Assembly: GCA_028819235.1 (NCBI GenBank)
Contig: JAPPMC010000311.1
Span: 48,310 to 112,309 of the forward strand
DNA: 64,000 nucleotides
Source: Bryobacterales bacterium
Lineage (GTDB): Bacteria; Acidobacteriota; Terriglobia; Bryobacterales; UBA6623
Direction: 5' to 3'
Shown here piece after piece: positions 56,017-64,000 of this stretch. A model generated the notes under the pieces. That model was given only the letters and a program-made list of their open reading frames with translations, had not been told where the DNA came from and did not search any database. Numbering within the stretch: the first letter of the stretch is position 1; every line of letters starts with the position of its first letter. A program made the position numbers and the translations under genes.

Positions 56017-58396
56017 TCAGGTCCGTGCGGAGGTCGGAAAGTCCTCCGAGGTCAGCCGCAGCGTGTGGCCGGCTGGCAGTTCGACTCGCATCTCCGTACC
56101 CCTGTAGCGCACGGTGAGAGGCAAGCCCAGTCGCGACTCGATGCCGGCCTGGATCAGGCCCTTGTCCCTCCACTCCAAATCCACGGTGAACCCGCCGCGG
56201 GCCCGCAGGCCTCCGATGCGACCGCTGGCCAGCCTTGCCGGCAGAGCCGGGAGCAGGTGCAGGAAGCCGGCGGCCCCAGACTGCACCGCACCTGAGCCGA
56301 GCGGGGTGCCGTGAGGGTCGTGGCTCTGCAGCAGCATCTCGGCGATCCCCGCCGTCGCGCCGAAGTTCCCGTCGATCTGGAACGGGGGATGGGCATCGAA
56401 CAAGTTGGGATACAGGCCGCCCCTCCTACCGTCGGGTGCACGTGCAGCGCTGTCCGGGACGGGAGCCAATAGCCCCTCCAAGATCTTGAACGCCCGGTCG
56501 CCATCCAGCAGACGCGCCCAAAGGTTGACCTTCCACCCCATGGACCAGCCGGTCGCGCCATCGCCGCGCATCTCCAGCGAAGTGCGCGCTGCCGAGAACA
56601 GGTCTGGAGTGCCGAACGGCGTGATTTCGACGCCTGGGTGCAGGCCGAACAGGTGCGACACGTGCCGGTGCTTGTCCTCGGGGTCGTCCACGTCCGCCAT
56701 CCATTCCTGAAGCTGTCCGAGGCGGCCGACCTGATTCGGAGCGATGCGTTCCCTGACGGCGGACAGCCGCCGCCGGAACCCCTCATCCATGCGGAGGACT
56801 TCCGCGGCAGCGACCGTATTGCCGAACAGGTTGCGGATGATCTGATGGTCCATGGTGGGCCCCATCACAAGGCCGCCGTTCTCTGGCGAATTGCTCGGCC
56901 CGGAAATCAGCCAAGCGGCGTCCGGCGATTCGACAAGCGTGTCCAGAAAGAACTCGCACGCCCCCCGCATCAATGGATAGGCCTCGTTCCGGAGAAAGTC
57001 CTCATCCCCGCTGAAGAGGTAGTGCTGCCACAGGTGCTGGCAAAGCCATGCCCCGCCGGTTGGCCAGATGCCATGGTTGGAGTGGTTGATCGGCGCCGAC
57101 CCGCGCCAGAGGTCGAAGTTATGGTGCAGGACCCATCCATGGGCCCCGTAGTGCTCGCGAGCCGTCTCCGCTCCCGACTCGGCGATCTCGCGCAGAGCGG
57201 CGAACAGCGGCCCGTGGGTCTCGGAGAGGCCCGTCGTCTCCGCCGGCCAGTAGTTCATCTGGGTGTTGATGTTGACGGTGTATTTGCTATCCCAAGGCGG
57301 GTCGTCGCGGTCGTTCCACAGTCCTTGAAGGTTCGCCGGCTGGCAATCGCCGCGGCTGCAGCTGATCAAGAGGTAGCGCCCGTACTGGAACAACAGCGCG
57401 ACCAGCTGCGGGTCGTCCCGGGAGCCGAACCGCTCGATGCGCAAGTCGGTCGGCTCGCGGACCGCCTCCGTCCGCCCGAGGTCTAGGTGCACCCGGTGGA
57501 ACAGCTCGCGATGGCTGGCGACGTGCTCCGTCCGCAGGGCGTCGAACGACACGCCAATCGCGTCCCCCATAGTCGCCGCATTGCGCGCAGCAGGATTGGC
57601 CGAGACATCTCGGAAATCGACGAAATTCGTGGCGCCAGCGAGCAGGAGAGTGGCTTGCCGGGCTCCCCGCACTCGGACTGAGCCTCCGCCCATGCGCACA
57701 TCACCGTCGGTGACGACCGCCAACCGGGCCTCAAAGCGAATGGCCCCGTCACGGACGCGGCCCCGCAAGGCCAGCCCGTCCTGCAACTCCTCGACCGGGT
57801 CCGCCACGTGCGAGGATGCCAAGCCGGCTGCGAACGCCAGTTCTCCCGCAGCCGCGGTAAGGCGCACTGCCAACAGCTGCCGCGGGAAGCTCGCCAGAAC
57901 CTCCTGGAAGTGGCGCACTCCTCCCGCCGAGAACTCCACCCACGCCAGGGCACGCTCAATGTCAAGAGAGCGGCGGTAGCCCTCGATAGAACGCCCCTCG
58001 ACGCCGTCTCTCTCGATCGACAGGTCTACAAACGGCTGGTATGCCTTCTGGCGCAGGGGCACGCTCATGAACCGTTCCATGGCAAGGGCCTCAGCCTGGC
58101 CCCGCTTGCCGGAACTCAGCAGGGATCGGATCTCACCGAGCCAACGCCGTGAGCCTCGATTGGCGTAGCTTCGCGGTTCCCCCTTCGTTGACCTGGATGA
58201 GCTCGGACGCGGGCCTTCCGTGCACCATTGCACCCAGCCGCCCGTTGCCGACAGGCAGCGCCTCAACCCAGCGTTCGGCCGGCCGAGGATACCAGAGCTC
58301 TAGTGGCGGGCGGGCTTGGCGGCGCCCGCAACCGACTGCCGCTACAGACCCAGCGACGGATGCGAGGAAGCCGCGACGGTCGATGCTTGCAGACAT
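56017..58396 (-). pseudogene. GH95-family glycoside hydrolase (alpha-L-fucosidase-like), N-terminal frameshift near 58179-58183
   Basis: Frame 58133-58396 encodes a Tat-lipoprotein signal plus [41 protein letters not shown]; another frame (56017-58266) continues [33 protein letters not shown]...[10 protein letters not shown]...[54 protein letters not shown]...[13 protein letters not shown]. Confidence 0.7.
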
Positions 58397-58446
58397 GGGG
58401 CCAGTCTAGTGCCTCGCAGTCGCTTGCCTACAATGGGCGAACAGCC

Positions 58447-61137
58447 ATGGTCCGTTCGCTAGCGCTGAACAGCATGCCCTATGCACTGGCCCTCCTCGCC
58501 CTCCCGCAGGCGGCCCGGCCGGCCGAATTGCCGGAGCCGGTCGCCGGCGAGATCGACTTCATGCGCGATGTCGACCCGATTTTCATGCGGCACTGCTACA
58601 CCTGCCACGGGGATGAGGCGGCAATGAACGGCTACAGCCTCTGGCGGAGAAAGTCCGCCGAACGGGGCGGGTATTCCGGCAAGCCCGGGTTCGTCGCCGG
58701 CGACAGCGCCAATAGCCGCCTGATCCACCTGGTCGCGGGCATGGAGGACAACCTCCTGATGCCCCCCACGGGCGAGCGCCTCAGCGACCGGGACATCGGC
58801 ATCCTGCGGGCATGGATCGACCAGGGTGCCCGGTTCTCGGCAGCCCGCTTCGACGACAGCACGCTGCGGCACGACGAGCCTTGGCTCCACATGGACTACG
58901 GGCCGGTCATCTCGGCCAGCGTCACTGTGAGGGAGCCAGAGGATCCCCGCGCCGACAAGGTTCACGGGGACAACGTGAGCTACCGCTCGCACGCCCTCAT
59001 GCTGGCCCCTGAGCGCCGCGCCGGCATGATCTTCGACACCGAACTGCTGCGCATGGCGGCCGGCTGGAACGGCCCGCAGTACGTCCTCACGGGAACGGTC
59101 TACGACTGGAAGCACGGACCCCACCCCCATCTGGACGGCGAGCCTGTCTTTGAGACCTCGGTGGCCCCGGGATGGGCAAGGGACGGGAGCTTCGAGGATC
59201 CGCGCGAAGAGCCCTTCGGCCCCCTCCCAGCTGACTGGGCGCGCTACACGGGCCGCTACGTGTACGGCGGCAAGGTGGTGCTGGAGTACCGGGTGGGGGC
59301 CACCCAGGTGCTTGAGATGGCCGGGATGCACTCGGGATGGGGCGTTGAAGCCCTCACCCGCACCGTCGAGATTGGACCTTCGCGGGAGGACTTGTCGCTC
59401 GCGGTGGCGACTACCGGCAAGCGCGAGGCCAGGCATCTCTCGATACGTCGGCTCGCTCCCGGGCGCGGCCCGGCGCTGGAACACATGGTCCACATCCCTG
59501 GCGACTCTTCTACGGCAATTGCGGTCGCCGGCTTGTCAAAGCGGGCGCGCTGGGACCTCGACACCGCAGGGGAGGTACGCCTTCGGATCCCGCGGTCGGG
59601 CGAGACCCAGAGGTTCACGCTCTTCTACGCCGCCCTGCCCGATCGCCGCTTGGGCGCGTTTGCGGGCGCAATGCGGGACGCCCCCCGCACCGAGCGCTTG
59701 GAACCCTACACGCGCGGAGGGCCACGGGTGTACCGTGAAACGATCGTCACGCAAGGGCGGCTGGGCGGCGAAGGCGGCGCATGGGCCGTCGACGAGATCA
59801 CGCTGCCGTTCGACAACCCGTGGAAGTCTTGGCTCCGCCCCACAGACTTCGCGTTCTTCGACGATGACCGCGCGGCCGTGGCCACCTGGTCGGGCGACGT
59901 GTGGATCGTGGATGGCGTGGACGCCGACCTCGACAGGCTCGAGTGGACGCGCTTCGCAACCGGATTCCACATGCCCCAAGGCCTGGAGGTGGTGGACGGC
60001 AAGGTGCACGTCCTGGACCGAGATCAGATCACGATCCTCCACGACCTGAACAGGGACGGCGAAGCGGACTACTACGAGAACCTGAACAACGAGTTCCACG
60101 TCACGCACCACTTCCATGAGTTCACCTTTGACCTGGACAGGGACGGGGAGGGCAACTTCTATTTCGCAAAGGCGGCGCGCCACGCCCTGCCTGCAATGGT
60201 GAAGCACCACGGGGTGATCTTCAGGATGAGCCCGGACGGCAGCAATCTAGAAGTGGTGTGCACCGGGTTCCGCGTTCCCAATGGCGTCGCCGTCGGCCCG
60301 AACGGCGAGATCACCACATCCGATCAGGAAGGCCACTGGATCCCTTCGACGCGGGTCAACCTATGTACGCCGGGCAGTTTTCACGGCTACATGTGGGGAG
60401 GGAGCGTTCCTGACAGGGAAGGCTATGACAACCCCATCACCTGGCTCCCGATCTCCGTCGACAACTCGGGAGCCGGACAGGCCTGGGTCAGCGGCGAGCG
60501 ATGGGGGCCGTTTGACGGCCACCTTGTGCATTCCTCATTCGGCCGAGGGAAGATCTTCCTCGTGCTCATGGAGCGCGCGGAAGGCGTGATTCAAGGCGGA
60601 GCAGTCGAGCTGCCCGTCGACTTCGGCACTGGGCTGATGCGCCCGGCCTTCCGCGATAGTGACGGGAACCTGTACCTAACGGGCCTCTACGGGTGGGGGA
60701 CGAAGCGCAAGGCGGTAGGCGGCTTCTACAGGGCACGGCGATCTACGGGGGAGATCCTTGTTCCGACGGAACTGCACGTCAGCCGCAAGGGCATCGACAT
60801 CACCTTTCTGCACGAACTCGACCCGGCCAGCGCAGGGGATCCTGCAAACTACGCGGTCAAGCGCTGGAACTACAAGTGGCTCAGCCGCTACGGCTCGGAT
60901 CGCTGGAAGCTGGACGGCGACCGGGGGGTCGAGACCATGACAGTCCTGTCGGCTAGACTCCTCCCGGACGGCAAGACGGTCCGAATCGAGGTGGACGACC
61001 TCAGGCCGGTGATGCAGATGATGACCAATGCCAGCATCCGCACAGCTACGGGAGAGCGGATCGAGGCCGAGATTAGCCACTCAATCCACGTGGTGCCGGA
61101 CGAGCCGGGCAGTGCATTCACCGCAACCCGCAAGTGA
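58447..61137 (+). CDS. DUF6797/membrane-bound dehydrogenase-like protein with N-terminal planctomycete-type cytochrome c
   Basis: IDFMRDVDPIFMRHCYTCHGDEAAMNGYSLWRRKSAERGG...MPPTGERLSDRDIGILRAWIDQGARF; then GRYVYGGKVVLEYRVGATQVLEMAG and a propeller (WSGDVWIVDGVDADLDRLEWTRFATGFHMPQGLEVVDGKVHVLDRDQITILHDLNRDGEADYYENLNN). Confidence 0.85.
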   Translation: MVRSLALNSMPYALALLALPQAARPAELPEPVAGEIDFMRDVDPIFMRHCYTCHGDEAAMNGYSLWRRKSAERGGYSGKPGFVAGDSANSRLIHLVAGMEDNLLMPPTGERLSDRDIGILRAWIDQGARFSAARFDDSTLRHDEPWLHMDYGPVISASVTVREPEDPRADKVHGDNVSYRSHALMLAPERRAGMIFDTELLRMAAGWNGPQYVLTGTVYDWKHGPHPHLDGEPVFETSVAPGWARDGSFEDPREEPFGPLPADWARYTGRYVYGGKVVLEYRVGATQVLEMAGMHSGWGVEALTRTVEIGPSREDLSLAVATTGKREARHLSIRRLAPGRGPALEHMVHIPGDSSTAIAVAGLSKRARWDLDTAGEVRLRIPRSGETQRFTLFYAALPDRRLGAFAGAMRDAPRTERLEPYTRGGPRVYRETIVTQGRLGGEGGAWAVDEITLPFDNPWKSWLRPTDFAFFDDDRAAVATWSGDVWIVDGVDADLDRLEWTRFATGFHMPQGLEVVDGKVHVLDRDQITILHDLNRDGEADYYENLNNEFHVTHHFHEFTFDLDRDGEGNFYFAKAARHALPAMVKHHGVIFRMSPDGSNLEVVCTGFRVPNGVAVGPNGEITTSDQEGHWIPSTRVNLCTPGSFHGYMWGGSVPDREGYDNPITWLPISVDNSGAGQAWVSGERWGPFDGHLVHSSFGRGKIFLVLMERAEGVIQGGAVELPVDFGTGLMRPAFRDSDGNLYLTGLYGWGTKRKAVGGFYRARRSTGEILVPTELHVSRKGIDITFLHELDPASAGDPANYAVKRWNYKWLSRYGSDRWKLDGDRGVETMTVLSARLLPDGKTVRIEVDDLRPVMQMMTNASIRTATGERIEAEISHSIHVVPDEPGSAFTATRK

Positions 61138-61536
61138 CGGCAGCTGCTCGGCTGGCCCGGACGCGCTGCGGGAAGGACACTTCTCCCCCGGAGGCTGTCC
61201 CAAGCGGATCCCCAGCCGGCCAGCACAGGACAGACCGGGCTTGTTCGCGCCGATGCCATGCGCGAGGTCTCGGGTGGGTCGGGCGGGATTCACTGCCGAT
61301 GGGACGCCCTAGGACCGCCCACGTCGAACCGACACGTAGCGCGTCGGCCCTTTCCGTTGGGGATGGCGCGAACCGACAGGGCTGCGGCCGGACCTTTTGA
61401 GGTCAGGACTCATTCCGGGCCGTGCCTAAGTGCCTCTCGGTGCCCGCGGCTATCGGCCTGACCCGTCCCGCCGCCGCCGACGGCAATGCGCAACAAGTAG
61501 GCTTCGGCCCGGCGGCAGGTTGGTAGACTCGAGGCG

Positions 61537-62400
61537 ATGATCGTCCGGGCCCTGCTTTGCCTTTCCGTCCTTGCCGCGGCTGCCGCACCGGCTCAACAGC
61601 GCGAGTTTGAGCCAGGCAAGCAGATCGTGTTCAAGGAATTCGAGAACGACCCATTGGAGCTAAACGTATTCCTGCCGGACGGCTGGAAGGCGGGTGACAA
61701 GCGAGCGGCTATCGTCTTTTTCTTCGGCGGAGGCTGGGTCGGCGGGAACCCGTCCCAGTTCTTCCCGCAAAGCGCTTACCTAGCCTCGCGCGGGATGGTT
61801 GCCGTCAGCGCCCAGTACCGGACCCGCGGCAGCCATGGAACAGACCCGGTGACGTGTGTCATCGACGCGAAGTCGGCCGTTCGCTGGATGCGCGCGAACG
61901 CCTCGGATCTGGGCATCGATCCAGACCGCATCGCTGCCGGTGGCGGGTCTGCCGGTGGTCACGTCGCTGCGGCCGCAGGCGTTATCGGCGGCCTTGAGGA
62001 GCCGGGCGAGGACGCCTCGGTGAGTTCCAGGCCAAACGCGCTCGTGCTGTTCAACCCGGCCACGGACGTGAGCAGAATCCAGCGCTGGGGCGAGGAAGCG
62101 GAGCGCGGCTCACCGCTGCACCATGTCGACGCGGGCGACCCGCCAACGATCGTCTTTCACGGCAAGGCCGACAGCACCGTGCCGTACGACACGGCAGTGG
62201 CATTCTGCGATGCCATGCAGCAGGCGGGCAACCGCTGCGACCTCGTCGGCTTTGAGGGGCGGCCGCACGGATTCTTCAACTACGGACGCAGTCGGACGAT
62301 GTACACCAGCACGGTCTGGCACATGGACCGCTTCTTGGCGTCGCTGGGATACCTCCACGGCCAACCCACCGTCGGCCGGCCCGGTGACCCTACCTGGTAG
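61537..62400 (+). CDS. Secreted alpha/beta hydrolase (esterase/lipase-like)
   Basis: Signal peptide; AAIVFFFGGGWVGGNPSQFFPQSAYLASRGMVAVSAQYRTR...VIDAKSAVRWMRANASDLGIDPDRIAAGGGSAGGHVAAAAG; PPTIVFHGKADSTVPYDTAVAFCDAM. Confidence 0.92.
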   Translation: MIVRALLCLSVLAAAAAPAQQREFEPGKQIVFKEFENDPLELNVFLPDGWKAGDKRAAIVFFFGGGWVGGNPSQFFPQSAYLASRGMVAVSAQYRTRGSHGTDPVTCVIDAKSAVRWMRANASDLGIDPDRIAAGGGSAGGHVAAAAGVIGGLEEPGEDASVSSRPNALVLFNPATDVSRIQRWGEEAERGSPLHHVDAGDPPTIVFHGKADSTVPYDTAVAFCDAMQQAGNRCDLVGFEGRPHGFFNYGRSRTMYTSTVWHMDRFLASLGYLHGQPTVGRPGDPTW

Positions 62401-63976
62401 CGGCGGGCTCGCGGGGCACGCTGCGCTAGCGCTGGCTCTGGCGTTGGCCGCGGTTCCCGCGGCTTCGGACCAAGGCTGGCCCCCCAAGCGGAGGGTGCCG
62501 AGGGGTCCGGCGGAAACGCTGTACTACAACGGCAAGATCATCACGATGTGGTCCGACCGGCCGGTCGTGGAATCCATGACCGTCGCCGACGGGCGCATCC
62601 TAAATGTGGGCACGACGCAATTGGTGGGCCGCAACGCGGGCCCGCGGACCCACCAGGTCAACCTCAATGGCCAGACCGTGATTCCCGGCCTGATCGACAG
62701 CCACGTGCACCCGATTAGCGCTGCCCTGGCGGAGGCTGAGTCCGCGATTCCCGCAGTGCGCAGCTTCGACGACCTTAGGAGCTTCGTACGACGCGCCGAG
62801 GGGGAGGGACTGGTGTTCGTGCCCAAGGTCTACTCGACGAGGCTCCGCGAGCGGCGCTACCCGACCAGGTGGGAGATTGACGATTACTCCGGGGACCGCC
62901 CGGTCATGCTGGACAACGGATATGCGGCCGTTCTGAACTCGGCCGCCCTGCGCCTCGCGGGAATCTCAAGTCTGACGCCGGACCCTGAGAACGGCAAGCT
63001 GATCCGGAACGAGTCGGGAGAGCCGACCGGGCTGGTCATAGGGGCACGGCAGCTCGTGGCCCCGCTGCTGCACCGAAGGACCGCCAGCCACTCCGAGATG
63101 GTCAAGGCGCTGGCCCGCATGCAGCTTGCCTACAGCAGTGCGGGCCTGACGAGCGTCGGGGATCGCAGCCAAGGGCCGGACGGCCTTCGGGCGTACCAAG
63201 AGCTGTGGCGCACAGGCAGGCTGCAGGTTCGCACTACGGTCACGCGCTTCGTGAACGCAGAGCGTCCCCTGGCGGACGTGCTAGCGGAGATTCGGGGCGC
63301 AGCCATGGTCACCGGCCACGGGGACGACATGCTGCGCATGGGCCCGCTGAAGGTCGCCTTAGACGGCGGCATCCTGCTTGGAACGGCGTATCTTAGGACC
63401 CCGTACGGACCGAACACGGCTGTCTACGGCTACAAGGACCCCGACTACCGCGGTGAGCTGCGCATCGAACCAGAGGCCCTCAGCGAGATTGTGCGAACGG
63501 CCGCGTCGCTCGGCTGGCAGGTCACAGCCCACACCACTGGCGGGGGCTCCACCGACATCTTGCTCAACGCTTATGCGGAGTTGCACCGCGAATCCTCCAT
63601 CACGACGCGCAGGTTCACCCTGACGCACGCCAACTTCCTGCACGGAGAGGCAATCGCACGCGCGGCCGAGATGAACGTGGCAGTGGACATGCAGCCGGCT
63701 TGGTACCACTTTGACGGGACGGCCTTGGCCGGCGTGCTGGGTCCGCGCCGCATGGCGACCCTTCAGCCGTACCGATCGATCCTAGACGCGGGGGTGGTGG
63801 TATCCGGCGGCTCAGACCACATGGTCAAGCTCGACCCCCGCGAGGCAGTGAACCCCTATGACCCGTTCTTCGGTATGTGGGTGGCCATGACTAGGATCAC
63901 TGCGGACGGGACGGTGCACAATCCGGAGCAGCGCGTGTCCCGCATCTGGAGTTCGCCAAGAGACCACGACATATAG
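62384..63976 (+). CDS. Amidohydrolase family protein (YtcJ-like), C-terminus apparently short
   Basis: TLYYNGKIITMWSDRPVVESMTVADGRILNVGTTQLV...NLNGQTVIPGLIDSHVHPI...WQVTAHTTGGGSTDILLNAY...SGGSDHMVKLDPREAVNPYDPFFGMWVAMTR. Start placed at GTG 62384. Confidence 0.88.
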   Translation: MTLPGSGGLAGHAALALALALAAVPAASDQGWPPKRRVPRGPAETLYYNGKIITMWSDRPVVESMTVADGRILNVGTTQLVGRNAGPRTHQVNLNGQTVIPGLIDSHVHPISAALAEAESAIPAVRSFDDLRSFVRRAEGEGLVFVPKVYSTRLRERRYPTRWEIDDYSGDRPVMLDNGYAAVLNSAALRLAGISSLTPDPENGKLIRNESGEPTGLVIGARQLVAPLLHRRTASHSEMVKALARMQLAYSSAGLTSVGDRSQGPDGLRAYQELWRTGRLQVRTTVTRFVNAERPLADVLAEIRGAAMVTGHGDDMLRMGPLKVALDGGILLGTAYLRTPYGPNTAVYGYKDPDYRGELRIEPEALSEIVRTAASLGWQVTAHTTGGGSTDILLNAYAELHRESSITTRRFTLTHANFLHGEAIARAAEMNVAVDMQPAWYHFDGTALAGVLGPRRMATLQPYRSILDAGVVVSGGSDHMVKLDPREAVNPYDPFFGMWVAMTRITADGTVHNPEQRVSRIWSSPRDHDI

Positions 63977-64000
63977 GGGTTGATGTTCCGTTACACACCA

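Noticed and set aside
61138-61536. ~400-bp gap examined for tRNA or ncRNA
   Set aside because: No T-loop (GGTTCRANTCC-like) or cloverleaf and no convincing terminator; left unannotated.
1-64000. CRISPR arrays, prophage, transposons, integrases, defense islands
   Set aside because: No regularly spaced direct repeats, no transposase/integrase/phage structural proteins and no restriction, Cas or abortive-infection families were recognised in the translated ORFs.

Overview
GC-rich bacterial chromosomal window with dense coding on both strands. I recognise about 44 genes and see no rRNA, tRNA, CRISPR array, phage or transposase. Lineage inference: Acidobacteriota, probably Bryobacterales/Solibacteres-like. 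This rests on a Solibacter-type C-terminal domain (TIGR03437-like) on a PQQ/GSDH-type sugar dehydrogenase, a large Oar-like TonB receptor with a carboxypeptidase-regulatory N-terminus, and two DUF1501 + DUF1549/DUF1553 pairs. Housekeeping blocks: gltB 3' end, asnS, ddl, folP-folB-folK, thiG, obg-nadD, rpoD, miaA, ftsY-ribD-ribE, and mreB-mreC-mreD-mrdA-rodA-rng. Accessory content is mostly secreted or periplasmic catabolic proteins: sulfatase, GH95, DUF3604/PHP x2, DUF6797 cytochrome, an orphan TRAP binding protein, amidohydrolases and rhamnulokinase. Items most worth a second look: (1) a perfect parS centromere palindrome TGTTTCACGTGAAACA at 40745-40760 with no parAB in the window; (2) an rpoD whose N-terminus has a 3x24-bp in-frame repeat encoding a basic (RKARVAVK)n tail where acidic sigma region 1.1 is expected; (3) an RNase E/G with a ~260-aa Arg-rich insertion splitting its S1 domain; (4) two multi-gene DUF1501/PSD1 loci of unknown function; (5) a GH95 gene frameshifted at a conserved N-terminal motif.
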